A stretch of DNA of 64,000 bases, from the NCBI GenBank assembly GCA_052032225.1, contig JBPEWY010000034.1:6197-70196 (forward strand). The letters are read 5' to 3'. Of this stretch, positions 16,509 to 25,276 are shown one piece after another (position 1 is the first letter of the stretch; each line of letters starts with the position of its first letter). The stretch comes from JBPEWY01 sp052032225 (GTDB lineage Bacteria; Bacteroidota; Bacteroidia; Flavobacteriales; Flavobacteriaceae). A program made the translations under genes and the position numbers. The notes under the pieces were generated by a model. It was not told the DNA's origin, made no database searches, and worked only from the letters and a program-made list of their open reading frames with translations.

Positions 16509-17306
16509 ATGGGTTTATTTAAAAGAAATCCTTTTGGACATATTCTTTTTCTAAAAAAATGGCTAATTAGAATAGCCGGGGTTCTCACACACAGACGTTA
16601 CAGAGGTTTTAACGAACTAAAAATTGAAGGTTCTGAAGTAATAAAAAAACTACCCGATACAGGTGTTTTATTTGTTTCTAACCATCAAACTTATTTTGCC
16701 GATGTAGTGGCAATGTTTCATGTTTTTAATGCAAGTTTAAGTGGTAGAATAGATAGTATTAAAAATGTTGGGTACTTGTGGAATCCTAAATTAAATATTT
16801 ATTACGTTGCTGCTAAAGAGACAATGAGCTCAGGTTTATTGCCTAAAATTTTAGCATATGCAGGTTCTATAAATGTAGAGCGTACTTGGCGAGAGGCAGG
16901 TAAAGAAGTAAAGCGCCAAGTAAAATTTAGCGACATATCGAACATTGCAAAAGCATTAAATGATGGTTGGGTAATTACATTCCCACAAGGTACTACAAAG
17001 CCTTGGAAACCTATTAGAAAAGGTACGGCACACATCATAAAACAATACAAGCCTATTGTTGTACCCATTGTAATAGATGGATTTAGGCGCTCTTTTGATA
17101 AAAAAGGATTACGAGTAAAGAAAAAAGGCATTCTACAATCTATGGTAATTAAAGAGCCGTTAGATATAGATTATGAAAACGATACAATTGATGATATTGT
17201 AGAAAAAATACAGTACGCTATTGAGCAACATCCGTCATTTTTAAAAGTAATCCCCGAAGAGCAAATAAAAGAAATGCAAGAGCTCAACGAACTTAGAAAG
17301 TTTTAA
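16509..17306 (+). CDS. PlsC-like acyltransferase with variant motifs
   Basis: This is a membrane-bound acyltransferase of the lysophosphatidate/AGPAT superfamily, 265 residues from the ATG at 16509. The frame can extend upstream to 16470, but that part is Ser/Cys/Lys-rich and out of family. Motif I reads NHQTYFAD, so the Asp is five residues after the catalytic His instead of four. Motif III reads FPQGTT where FPEGTR is usual. Both departures affect active-site positions, so the acyl acceptor may differ from lysophosphatidate. It overlaps the convergent gene by 4 bases. Confidence 0.8.
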   Translation: MGLFKRNPFGHILFLKKWLIRIAGVLTHRRYRGFNELKIEGSEVIKKLPDTGVLFVSNHQTYFADVVAMFHVFNASLSGRIDSIKNVGYLWNPKLNIYYVAAKETMSSGLLPKILAYAGSINVERTWREAGKEVKRQVKFSDISNIAKALNDGWVITFPQGTTKPWKPIRKGTAHIIKQYKPIVVPIVIDGFRRSFDKKGLRVKKKGILQSMVIKEPLDIDYENDTIDDIVEKIQYAIEQHPSFLKVIPEEQIKEMQELNELRKF

Positions 17307-17944
17307 ACTTCCATTTGCTTGAGCTCTTGGTAGTTTTTATGTAATCGTTTTAGTAATATTCCATAAATTAATCTGTATAATAACCAAATTAAAGCAGCTA
17401 CTACTACAGAGAAAACAAATACAATACCTATAAAAGCAGCTATAAACATAGATTCTTTACCATTGGCTGCTGCTTTACTTATACCTTCTGCAATTTCGGA
17501 ATCGTAATTTAGTTGTATTACAGCAACAACTAAACTAGATATTACAAGGTAAATAATATTAAACCATACATATTGTTTAACAGTTTTTCTTGTTTTTATA
17601 ATGTTTTTCATGAGCGTTTTGGCATCGTCTGTTACCGATATTTTTTTGTAGTTCATAAAAAACATGTATATAAAATAAAACAAGATGAGGTAGCCTATAA
17701 TCATTAAAGGCAAGTATATGTGGTCTGCATTGTAGCTATCAAAACGTTTCATTCCCTCTGTGTCTTTTAGTAAATAAGAGAGAATAGACCAAAACGCAAA
17801 TTCAATAAGACTTATATAGAAAATCCACTTTACGATTGATGATGATTTTTTCCATAACATATTATAGATTTCATCATACGATAGTTTGGGTAAAGTTTTT
17901 TCCCTTTTTTTCCAGTCTTTCTTTAAAATATCTAACTCTTCCAT
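17303..17944 (-). CDS. Membrane protein paired with ECF sigma factor
   Basis: The 213-residue protein has a soluble, charged N-terminus (1-35, MEELDILKKDWKKREK...LSYDEIYNMLWKKS) and four predicted membrane helices at about 38-56, 75-95, 123-143 and 165-192. It has a cytoplasmic tail with KRLHKNYQELKQME. It starts 5 bases after the sigma gene, so the two are surely co-transcribed. This is the usual place for an anti-sigma factor, but I see no zinc HxxxCxxC motif, so that role is only inferred. Confidence 0.65.
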   Translation of the reverse strand: MEELDILKKDWKKREKTLPKLSYDEIYNMLWKKSSSIVKWIFYISLIEFAFWSILSYLLKDTEGMKRFDSYNADHIYLPLMIIGYLILFYFIYMFFMNYKKISVTDDAKTLMKNIIKTRKTVKQYVWFNIIYLVISSLVVAVIQLNYDSEIAEGISKAAANGKESMFIAAFIGIVFVFSVVVAALIWLLYRLIYGILLKRLHKNYQELKQMEV

Positions 17945-17949
17945 ATATT

Positions 17950-18444
17950 TTAGGGATTCAAAATAGTTTTTAATTTCGTTTTAATTCTGTTCATTTTAAC
18001 TCTGGCGTTAACTTCTGTAATACCTAATGTTTCTGAAATTTCTCGGTAATCTTTATCTTCTAAATACAAAAAAACTAATGCCTTTTCTATATCGCTTAAT
18101 TGCTTAATTGCTGCGTACAAGAGCTTTAATTGTTGGTCTTGCTCATCATCATAAGGCTCTGAAGATATTTTAAAATTTACCGACTCAAAATCTTGAGTTT
18201 TTATACCTCTTTTAGATTTTCTGTAGAGTGTAATAGCTGTATTTAAAGCCACTCTATACATCCAGGTACTAAACTTAGCTTCGCCTCTAAACTTAGGGTA
18301 GGCTTTCCAGAGCTGAATAGTTATTTCCTGAAACAAATCGTTATGCGCATCTTTATTATTGGTGTAAATACTACACACTTTATGCACTATATTTTGATGT
18401 TTTTCTAGTTGGCTTACAAAACTATGTTCTAGTTCTTTATTCAA
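17950..18444 (-). CDS. ECF-type RNA polymerase sigma factor
   Basis: This is a 164-residue sigma-70 family factor of the extracytoplasmic-function group. Region 2 is clear (DLFQEITIQLWKAYPKFRGEAKFSTWMYRVALNTAI, the -10 recognition and melting segment). Region 4 carries the helix-turn-helix (DYREISETLGITEVNARVKMNRIKTKLK). There is no region 1 or 3, as expected. The membrane protein gene 5 bases downstream is the likely regulator. The regulon is unknown, and the two genes do not resemble the second sigma locus at 32 kb. Confidence 0.92.
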   Translation of the reverse strand: MNKELEHSFVSQLEKHQNIVHKVCSIYTNNKDAHNDLFQEITIQLWKAYPKFRGEAKFSTWMYRVALNTAITLYRKSKRGIKTQDFESVNFKISSEPYDDEQDQQLKLLYAAIKQLSDIEKALVFLYLEDKDYREISETLGITEVNARVKMNRIKTKLKTILNP

Positions 18445-18543
18445 AACAGTTAGCTTGCTTTAGTAGTAAGTATCAAATATTACAATATTGTTACAGTTTT
18501 TAAAATTATTATCCTAAGATTTTTTTTACCCTGTTATTACTTT

Positions 18544-18551
18544 TATTTTTG
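18544..18551 (+). promoter_or_regulatory. Promoter -7 element of the NDH-2 gene
   Basis: TATTTTTG is a full TAnnTTTG match 19 bases before the ATG at 18571. A T-rich stretch about 20 bases upstream (18521-18527) could be a weak -33. Confidence 0.45.
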
Positions 18552-18570
18552 TTATTACAAATAGTTTTAT

Positions 18571-19866
18571 ATGAACATCCCCAGAACAAGTTTTCCCAGA
18601 ATTGTTATTATTGGAGGTGGTTTTGCAGGAATTTCTTTAGCCAAACAATTAGGAAAACAAGATGTACAAGTTGTACTACTCGATAAAAATAATTATCACA
18701 ATTTTCAGCCTTTATTATACCAAGTTTCTACCGGAGGATTAGAGCCGGACTCTATTGCTTATCCTATCAGAAAAATTTTAAAAGATTATCCTAACTTCTT
18801 TTTTAGACTGGCAAATGTTACAGAGATAGATACTCAAAAAAATAAAGTAGTTACAGATATTGGAGCACTTAAGTTTGATTATTTGGTGATTGCAACCGGC
18901 TCTAAAACAAATTTTTACGGAAATGATTCCATAGCCAAAAACAGTATGGCTATGAAAACTATACCACAATCACTTAATTTAAGGAGTTTAATTCTTGAAA
19001 ATTTTGAAGATGCATTGCTAACAAGCGATTTAAAAGAGCGCGATGCCTTAATGAATTTTGTGATAGTTGGAGGAGGGCCTACGGGAGTAGAACTAGCCGG
19101 AGCATTAGCCGAAATTAAAAAAGGTATTTTACCAAAAGATTACCCGGATTTAGATACCAGAAGAGCACAAATTAATTTAGTGCAAAGCGGCGATAGAATT
19201 TTAAATGCCATGAGTGAAAAGGCTTCAGAAAAAGCCGAAATGTTTTTAGAAAAATTAGGGGTAAATGTCTGGAAAAATGTTAGAGTATTAAACTACGATG
19301 GTAAAATAGCCACTACTAACACCGATCTTGTTTTTGAAACAGCCACCCTTATTTGGGCAGCCGGCGTGAAAGGAGCTACCATTAAAGGAATTGACGCAAA
19401 AGATTTATTGGTTAAAGGCAACAGAATAAAGGTAGACCAATACAATAGAGTTATAGGTTTTAATAACATCTTTGCTGTTGGTGATGTTGCTTGTATGCAA
19501 ACCGAAGCGTTTGAAAATGGCCATCCAATGATGGCTCAGCCTGCTATACAGCAAGGAAAACAATTGGGTAAAAATTTACTCAGACTCATAGAGAACAAGC
19601 CGCTAAAGCCTTTTGTGTATAAAGACAAAGGTTCTATGGCTACTGTTGGCAGAAACAAAGCTGTTGTAGATTTACCAACTATTAAATTTCAAGGTGTTTT
19701 TGCTTGGTTTGTTTGGATGTTTGTTCACCTGTTTTTTTTAATAGGTTTCAGAAACAGAATGGTAGTTTTTGTTAATTGGGTTTATAATTATGTTAGGTTT
19801 GATCGTGAAGCCCGTTTAATAATCAGACCGTTTAAACGTAATAAAAGCATTATTCAACCGGAATAA
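18571..19866 (+). CDS. ndh: Type II NADH dehydrogenase-like FAD oxidoreductase
   Basis: This is a single-subunit, non-proton-pumping NADH:quinone oxidoreductase at the inner membrane face, 431 residues. The FAD site GGGFAGISLAKQLG is near residue 14, the NADH site VGGGPTGVELAGALAE near 166 and the second FAD contact FAVGDVACM near 301. AQPAIQQGKQLGKNL fits the quinone-side region. A C-terminal hydrophobic hairpin (about 375-415) anchors it to the membrane. It overlaps the convergent YhhN gene by 17 bases. Related FAD reductases cannot be fully excluded. Confidence 0.88.
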   Translation: MNIPRTSFPRIVIIGGGFAGISLAKQLGKQDVQVVLLDKNNYHNFQPLLYQVSTGGLEPDSIAYPIRKILKDYPNFFFRLANVTEIDTQKNKVVTDIGALKFDYLVIATGSKTNFYGNDSIAKNSMAMKTIPQSLNLRSLILENFEDALLTSDLKERDALMNFVIVGGGPTGVELAGALAEIKKGILPKDYPDLDTRRAQINLVQSGDRILNAMSEKASEKAEMFLEKLGVNVWKNVRVLNYDGKIATTNTDLVFETATLIWAAGVKGATIKGIDAKDLLVKGNRIKVDQYNRVIGFNNIFAVGDVACMQTEAFENGHPMMAQPAIQQGKQLGKNLLRLIENKPLKPFVYKDKGSMATVGRNKAVVDLPTIKFQGVFAWFVWMFVHLFFLIGFRNRMVVFVNWVYNYVRFDREARLIIRPFKRNKSIIQPE

Positions 19867-20521
19867 TTTTCTTCTCTTTAATAATTCCAAAAGTTATTAA
19901 GTATTGTGCTATAGCATAAGTACTTAATATAAAAATGCTTGATAGAGGTATGTTGTAATAAAATTTGTTTATTGCTAAAATAGTATCAGAAAGCATAAAA
20001 AATAGGGCCCCGTAAAACACAAGCGTAAAGCTTATTTTATTTACACTTCCTTTTCTGAGGTAAGCTAACAATCCCATGGTTAAAATTACAAGCATGTATA
20101 TAACTACCGGTACTAGCATATTGGCTAAATAATCTTTTAAAACTAAAAATATTAAAGAACCATAAACACTAAATAATATCAGAGGTTTAAGAATGTTTAG
20201 CTTTTTATTACGATTTTTTAAAAACAAGAAGCAGTACATAATATGGGCAATTAAAAATGCAACCAGACCCAATATAAAATAGGTTTCAGAAATAGCATCG
20301 AACATTAAAAAAGTATCACCCAAAACAGAAAATAGTAGCGCTAAACAAAGTGTAATATAGTTGGGTTTAAAATTGGTTTTAAACAGGTAATACACCAGTA
20401 AAGAGCTTACTAAAAGTGGTTTAAAAAAGTAATGTGCATAATGCAATGACGTAAATAAACTTGATGTAATTACTAAACAAGCAATAAGTGTATAAGTAAT
20501 AGTAAACCAATTGTTTTTCAA
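19850..20521 (-). CDS. Lysoplasmalogenase-like YhhN membrane protein
   Basis: The 223-residue protein has about eight membrane helices and the YhhN/TMEM86 pattern. Conserved Asp residues sit in helices, as in LLFSVLGDTFLMFD near residue 65 and LFFMLSDTILAINKF near 175. The GDxxL and SDxxL repeats are the family signature, and animal members hydrolyse lysoplasmalogen vinyl ethers. The bacterial substrate here is unknown. The gene is 12 bases downstream of xerD on the same strand, so it is probably read with it. Confidence 0.85.
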   Translation of the reverse strand: MKNNWFTITYTLIACLVITSSLFTSLHYAHYFFKPLLVSSLLVYYLFKTNFKPNYITLCLALLFSVLGDTFLMFDAISETYFILGLVAFLIAHIMYCFLFLKNRNKKLNILKPLILFSVYGSLIFLVLKDYLANMLVPVVIYMLVILTMGLLAYLRKGSVNKISFTLVFYGALFFMLSDTILAINKFYYNIPLSSIFILSTYAIAQYLITFGIIKEKKIIPVE

Positions 20522-20533
20522 AAGAGTATGTTT

Positions 20534-21448
20534 TTATTCGTTAATATTATAATTTTTTCTTGGATGAAATTTAATTAAAACATCTGCTAAATGCTTTCTA
20601 TTTACATGCAAATAAACTTCTGTAGTTGTTATGCTCTCGTGGCCAAGCATTTGTTGTATAGCTCTCAAATCTGCTCCGTTTTCAAGTAAATGTGTTGCAA
20701 AAGAATGTCGTAATGTATGCGGGCTTACACTTTTTTTTATTCCGGCGTTTTCGGCAGCTCTTTTAACAATTTCAAAAATCATAGCTCGCGTGAGTTTTTT
20801 GCCCCTTCGGTTTAAAAAAATAAAATCTTCATGTCCTTTTTGTATAGCAATATGATTTCTGATTTCGTTAATATAAATCCCAATATATTTTTGGGTAATA
20901 CTAGCTATTGGTACAAAACGTTGTTTATTGCCTTTGCCAACAACCTTTATAAAACCTTCTTCAAAAAATAAATCAGATAACTTTAAATTAAGTAATTCAG
21001 ACACTCGTAAGCCACATCCGTATAAAGTTTCTAAAATAGCTCTGTTACGCTCTCCTTCCGGTTTACTTAAATCTACTGCAGCAATAAGGGCATCAACTTC
21101 AGGCTTAGATAATGTATCGGGGAGTTTTTTACCAATTTTTGGAGTTTCAATTAATTCTGTAGGATCATCTTGCCTGTAATCTTCAAAAAGTAAATAGTTA
21201 AAAAAACTTTTTAATGCAGAGAGCAATCTGGCTTGCGATCTGGCTTTTAGTGTTTTGGCTTGCTCGTAAATAAATTGTTGTAGGGTGGTAGTAGTAATTG
21301 TAATTGGATTTTGGGTGATATCATGCTCAGATAAATAAGCTATTAATTTTTTAATATCTCTGGTGTAACTATTTATAGAGTTGGTACTTAAACCACGTTC
21401 TATTTTTAAAAAATGCTGGTAATCTTTAAGTGTGTCAATCCACTTCAT
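20534..21448 (-). CDS. xerD: Tyrosine recombinase XerD/XerC type
   Basis: This is a site-specific recombinase that resolves chromosome dimers at dif together with FtsK. The protein has 304 residues from the ATG at 21448. A second in-frame ATG at 21463 sits within a -7-like sequence. The N-terminal SAM-like core-binding domain (about 1-85) precedes the catalytic domain with R (GCGLRVSELL), K (KGNKQRFVPI), HTLRHS, GHESI and the nucleophile Tyr in TTEVYLHV. It has no neighbouring attachment site or cargo, which fits a housekeeping Xer and not an integron or phage integrase. The XerC/XerD assignment is by similarity only. Confidence 0.92.
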   Translation of the reverse strand: MKWIDTLKDYQHFLKIERGLSTNSINSYTRDIKKLIAYLSEHDITQNPITITTTTLQQFIYEQAKTLKARSQARLLSALKSFFNYLLFEDYRQDDPTELIETPKIGKKLPDTLSKPEVDALIAAVDLSKPEGERNRAILETLYGCGLRVSELLNLKLSDLFFEEGFIKVVGKGNKQRFVPIASITQKYIGIYINEIRNHIAIQKGHEDFIFLNRRGKKLTRAMIFEIVKRAAENAGIKKSVSPHTLRHSFATHLLENGADLRAIQQMLGHESITTTEVYLHVNRKHLADVLIKFHPRKNYNINE

Positions 21449-21593
21449 AATGTAAATATACATTTTAAGCTAACATATTGTTATATAAACCAAAATGTAC
21501 TTTTAACCGTATATAATTATGAAAGTTTGAAAAAAATCTTTCAATATTTATAAGATTAGTATTGTAATTAATTAAAAATCAAAACATTACGTT

Positions 21594-22109
21594 ATGAGAA
21601 AATTATTTATTGCTTTGTTATTAACTATTGGTTTTTGCATTACAACCACAGCACAAAATGCCAATAATGGTCAAACCAGCAAAGGAAATTGGCTTTTAGA
21701 AGCTAACACAGGAACATGGGCTACCGGTAACACGTCTTTCTCTTTAACTTCTATAGATGGTAATACAGCATGGTCTATAGGTGCAGAAGCAGGATATTTT
21801 GTTGAGGATAATTTAGCTATTAAATTAGGATTGGGATATTCTGATTTAGGTGATTTTTTTGATGGTAGCTTTGTTTATAAAGTGGGAGCCAAGTACTACA
21901 TTGACAGTCAGTTTCCGGTAGGAGTTGATTTTACAGGAGCTTCTAATGATGGTAACGGAGCAAATTGGTTAGGATTACAAGGAGGTTACGCTATATTTTT
22001 AAGCGATAATGTAAGCTTAGAACCTGCAATTAGATATAACTTAACGTTAGATGAAGAAGATGCCGAAAGTGCTTTTCAGGCATTAGTAGGGTTTGTTATC
22101 CATTTATAA
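21594..22109 (+). CDS. Outer-membrane beta-barrel protein
   Basis: The 171-residue protein has a signal peptide (MRKLFIALLLTIGFCITTTAQ) and about eight short amphipathic beta strands with aromatic girdles. The last strand, ALVGFVIHL, is typical of OmpA/OmpX-like barrels. Its size suits an eight-stranded barrel. No loop domain or plug is visible. It lies alone between xerD and aroQ with its own terminator. Its function is unknown. Confidence 0.75.
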   Translation: MRKLFIALLLTIGFCITTTAQNANNGQTSKGNWLLEANTGTWATGNTSFSLTSIDGNTAWSIGAEAGYFVEDNLAIKLGLGYSDLGDFFDGSFVYKVGAKYYIDSQFPVGVDFTGASNDGNGANWLGLQGGYAIFLSDNVSLEPAIRYNLTLDEEDAESAFQALVGFVIHL

Positions 22110-22132
22110 TAGTGTTCTTTTTTACTATATAT

Positions 22133-22160
22133 AAGCCGGTACTATTGCCGGCTTTTTTAT
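22133..22160 (+). terminator. Terminator of the beta-barrel gene
   Basis: AAGCCGG (22133-22139) pairs with CCGGCTT (22148-22154), followed by a T run, 24 bases after the stop. Confidence 0.85.
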
Positions 22161-22201
22161 TTTTGGTTATATAGTTTGTTATATTTACCAAAACATTCTG
22201 C

Positions 22202-22618
22202 ATGAAACTCATAATAATAAACGGTCCAAATTTAAACTTGTTGGGTAAAAGAGAGCCGGAAATTTATGGTAACGATTCTTTTGACTCTTTTTTTTCTGAA
22301 CTACAATTTAAGTTTAAAGATATTGAGCTTGCTTATTACCAAAGCAATGTAGAAGGAGAGTTAATTAATAAACTTCACGAGGTAGGATTTAATTATGATG
22401 GGATTATTTTAAATGCTGCAGCTTACACACACACTTCTGTAGGAATTGGTGATGCGGTAAAAGCTATTAGTGCACCCGTTGTAGAGGTTCATATATCAAA
22501 CACCTATGCAAGAGAACCTTTTAGGCATAACTCTTATATTGCGCCACATGCCAAAGGAGTTATTATTGGCTTTGGTTTACAAAGCTATGAGCTTGCTATA
22601 CAAAGTTTTATAACATAA
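22202..22618 (+). CDS. aroQ: Type II 3-dehydroquinate dehydratase
   Basis: This enzyme removes water from 3-dehydroquinate in the shikimate pathway. It has 138 residues, the standard AroQ size. The active-site lid NGPNLNLLGKREPEIYG is at 6-22, including the catalytic R and Y. NAAAYTHTSVGIGDAV follows near 75 and VEVHISNTYAREPFRHNSYI, with the general-acid His, near 97. The gene stands alone and ends in a strong hairpin shared with lpdA. Confidence 0.96.
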   Translation: MKLIIINGPNLNLLGKREPEIYGNDSFDSFFSELQFKFKDIELAYYQSNVEGELINKLHEVGFNYDGIILNAAAYTHTSVGIGDAVKAISAPVVEVHISNTYAREPFRHNSYIAPHAKGVIIGFGLQSYELAIQSFIT

Positions 22619-22650
22619 AAAAACGCCTAAGAATTTTCTTAGGCGTTTTC
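22617..22650. terminator. Bidirectional terminator aroQ/lpdA
   Basis: AAAACGCCTAAGAA pairs with TTCTTAGGCGTTTT (22636-22649), a 14-base stem with a two-base spacer, flanked by A and T runs. Confidence 0.9.
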
Positions 22651-22668
22651 ACTATTGTGTGTGTTATT

Positions 22669-24060
22669 TTATAAGTGTATTACCTCATCGTATGCATCTG
22701 CAACAGCTTCCATTACAGCTTCACTCATTGTAGGATGCGGGTGTACTGCTTTTAAAATTTCGTGTCCGGTAGTTTCTAATTTTCTTGCAACTACAGCTTC
22801 AGCAATCATATCGGTTACGCCGGCACCAATCATATGGCAACCTAACCATTCTCCATATTTAGCATCAAAAATCACTTTCACAAATCCATCTGGAGTGCCT
22901 CCAGCTTTTGCTTTACCACTCGCAGAAAATGGAAACTTACCAACTTTAATATCGTATCCTTGCTCTTTGGCTTGCTTTTCGGTTAAACCTACCGAAGCAA
23001 CTTCTGGAGAACAATAAGTACAACCCGGTATGTTACCATAATCTAATGGCTCTACATGCATACCGGCAATTTTTTCTACACATAAAATACCTTCTGCAGA
23101 AGCCACGTGTGCTAGGGCAGGACCAGGAGTAACGTCTCCTATGGCATAATATCCGGGAATATTAGTTTGGTAATAATCGTTAACCAGAATTTTGTCTTTA
23201 TCGGTAGCTATACCAACATCTTCTAATCCGATGTTTTCTATATTGGTTTTAATACCGACTGCAGATAGTACAATGTCTGCTTCTAAAACTTCTTCTCCTT
23301 TTTTGGTTTTTACAGTAGCTTTAACACCATCTCCAGAAGTGTCTACTTTAGTTACTTCTGCAGAGGTCATAATTTTTATACCGCTCTTTTTAAAGCTTCT
23401 TTCTAACTGTTTAGAAACTTCTTCGTCTTCTACCGGTACAATATTTGGCATAAACTCTACAATGGTAACTTCTGTCCCCATAGAGTTGTAAAAATAGGCA
23501 AACTCAACACCAATAGCACCACTACCAACAACAATCATTTTTTTAGGTTGCTCCGGCAGGGTCATTGCTTCACGGTAGCCAATTACTTTTTTACCATCTT
23601 GAGGTAAGCTTGGAAGCTCTCTACTTCTTGCTCCGGTAGCAATAATTATATGGTTTGCACTGTATTCTGTAGTATTTCCGTTTGCATCGGTTACAGCAAC
23701 TTTTTTGCCGGGTTTTAGTTTACCAAAACCTTCAATAACGTCAATTTTATTTTTTTTCATTAAAAATTGAACGCCTTTACTCATACTTTCTGCAACCCCA
23801 CGACTTCTTTTTATTACTGCACCAAAATCTTTGTCGGCTTCTTTAACTTGTAAACCGTAGTCTTCGGCATGTTTTAAATATTCGAATACTTGAGCTGATT
23901 TTAGTAAGGCTTTAGTGGGAATACACCCCCAGTTTAAACAAACGCCTCCTAAGCTTTCTTTTTCTACCACTGCTGTTTTAAAACCAAGTTGAGAAGCTCT
24001 AATAGCTGTTACATAACCACCAGGCCCGCTTCCCAAAACTATTACGTCGTATGCACTCAT
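22669..24060 (-). CDS. lpdA: Dihydrolipoyl dehydrogenase (E3)
   Basis: This is the E3 flavoprotein of the 2-oxoacid dehydrogenase and glycine cleavage complexes. It reoxidises dihydrolipoamide and makes NADH. The protein has 463 residues. The FAD motif GSGPGG is near residue 11, the redox disulfide lies in GGVCLNWGCIPTKALLK (CxxxxC) near 39-44, and the NAD site GSGAIGVEFA is near 178. The C-terminal interface has the His-Glu pair HPHPTMSE. It is unlinked to its E1/E2 partners, but gcvT in this window is a possible client system. Confidence 0.96.
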   Translation of the reverse strand: MSAYDVIVLGSGPGGYVTAIRASQLGFKTAVVEKESLGGVCLNWGCIPTKALLKSAQVFEYLKHAEDYGLQVKEADKDFGAVIKRSRGVAESMSKGVQFLMKKNKIDVIEGFGKLKPGKKVAVTDANGNTTEYSANHIIIATGARSRELPSLPQDGKKVIGYREAMTLPEQPKKMIVVGSGAIGVEFAYFYNSMGTEVTIVEFMPNIVPVEDEEVSKQLERSFKKSGIKIMTSAEVTKVDTSGDGVKATVKTKKGEEVLEADIVLSAVGIKTNIENIGLEDVGIATDKDKILVNDYYQTNIPGYYAIGDVTPGPALAHVASAEGILCVEKIAGMHVEPLDYGNIPGCTYCSPEVASVGLTEKQAKEQGYDIKVGKFPFSASGKAKAGGTPDGFVKVIFDAKYGEWLGCHMIGAGVTDMIAEAVVARKLETTGHEILKAVHPHPTMSEAVMEAVADAYDEVIHL

Positions 24061-24164
24061 ATTATATTCTGATTTTTGGTGTATTTTTTTAGAGGCACGA
24101 AGTTACGCAATAAGTTTTTAAAGCGTAAATTTTTAATGAAATTTAAGTAGTTACCATTATTTTG

Positions 24165-24686
24165 TTAATGTTTTGGAGGCGATGTTAAGTAATTGTCTGA
24201 TTCTCCTTTTGGGATTGAAAGTGATTGCCATTGTTCTGCCTTAATTAATTTAGCAATGTATACCATTTGCCCCACATGGTAGGAGTAGTGTGCTAATTGT
24301 CTGTTAAAGGCTTCAATTAAGGTGTGGGGTTCTTTTCTAATGTAAATGGTTTCCAATAACTCTTCTTCAGTAGTGTTTTTTAATGCATTAAACAAACATT
24401 GCCATCCTTCTTCCCAATAAGCAATAACTTCTTCTTTAGTGTTAAACTTATTTATAAATTCTTGATCTCTGTTTCGCCATGGTTTCTCTCCATCTTCAGT
24501 TTTAAAATTTGTCCACCGAGAAAGCATATTTCCAGCCATGTGCTTAGCAATAATTGCAATACTGTTATTATGTTCTGTAAACCAAAATAACTCACTTACA
24601 GATAACCTGTTAAGAGTAATATCGCCAATATGTTTGTAACGTTTTAACTGTTGAGTAAGACTTGCTAAATAAATTTTTGCTATCAA
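24165..24686 (-). CDS. DinB-like DUF1572 protein
   Basis: The 173-residue protein is a predicted four-helix bundle of the DinB/YfiT superfamily, DUF1572 group. The metal-type histidines appear in AIIAKHMAGNMLSRW near residue 45 and in AHYSYHVGQMVYIAKL near 140. Such proteins often act as metal-dependent thiol transferases, but substrates of this group are not known. Its ATG overlaps the msrB stop (ATGA, 4 bases), so translation is coupled to methionine sulfoxide reductase. Confidence 0.82.
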   Translation of the reverse strand: MIAKIYLASLTQQLKRYKHIGDITLNRLSVSELFWFTEHNNSIAIIAKHMAGNMLSRWTNFKTEDGEKPWRNRDQEFINKFNTKEEVIAYWEEGWQCLFNALKNTTEEELLETIYIRKEPHTLIEAFNRQLAHYSYHVGQMVYIAKLIKAEQWQSLSIPKGESDNYLTSPPKH

Positions 24687-25171
24687 TTTTTAGTTGTTTT
24701 AGGTTTAAATACTAAAGCTGCAGAATTTATGCAGTGCCTTTTGCCGGTTGTATTTTTTGGACCATCATCAAAAACATGTCCTAAATGCCCTCCACATGTT
24801 GCACAATGCACTTCGGTTCTGGCGTAACCAATTTTATAATCTACATCATAAGCAACATTACCTTTTATGGCCCTATCAAAAGAAGGCCAACCGGTACCGC
24901 TATCATATTTGTGTTCAGATTTATATAGTGGTGTTTTACAGCCAGCGCATAGGTAGGTACCCTGACCTTTAAAATTGTGATATTTGTTAGCAAATGGCGG
25001 CTCTGTTCCGGCGCGTCTTAACACATAATAAGACATGTCTGATAATTGCTCACGCCACTCTTTATCGGTTTTAGTTACTTTAAATGCTTTCTTTTTAGTT
25101 TGTTTTTCTTGAGCGTTTCCTTGACAATTTATCAAGAATAGTACAGATATAATAAAGAGAATCTTTTTCAT
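24683..25171 (-). CDS. msrB: Peptide-methionine (R)-S-oxide reductase, lipoprotein
   Basis: This enzyme reduces methionine-R-sulfoxide in proteins. From the ATG at 25171 it has 162 residues and begins with a lipoprotein signal (LFLINC, Cys16), so it acts in the periplasm. The frame extends upstream but without a plausible signal. Zinc cysteines are C75/C78 and C123/C126. GTGWPSF is at 92-98 and the catalytic Cys is C147 (KRHCIN). It is the first gene of a two-gene unit with the DinB-like protein. A periplasmic MsrB would draw electrons from the DsbD-like system. Confidence 0.94.
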   Translation of the reverse strand: MKKILFIISVLFLINCQGNAQEKQTKKKAFKVTKTDKEWREQLSDMSYYVLRRAGTEPPFANKYHNFKGQGTYLCAGCKTPLYKSEHKYDSGTGWPSFDRAIKGNVAYDVDYKIGYARTEVHCATCGGHLGHVFDDGPKNTTGKRHCINSAALVFKPKTTKN

Positions 25172-25226
25172 TGGTACAGTTTTTATTAAGCACCTATTTT
25201 GTCTTAAAGCTACTAAATCCTTACAA

Positions 25227-25252
25227 AAAATGCCTGCAATTGCAGGCATTTT
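25227..25252 (-). terminator. Terminator of hydrolase/collagen-like unit
   Basis: This is a perfect 26-base palindrome, AAAATGCCTGCAA (25227-25239) then TTGCAGGCATTTT. On the minus strand it ends in a T run and lies 25 bases after the collagen-like gene's stop. Confidence 0.8.
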
Positions 25253-25276
25253 AGCTTAATGAAATATGTAGTGCGT

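Noticed and set aside
20534..21448. Phage or integron integrase
   Set aside because: The length and residues fit housekeeping XerD, and there are no attachment repeats, tRNA gene or phage genes around it.
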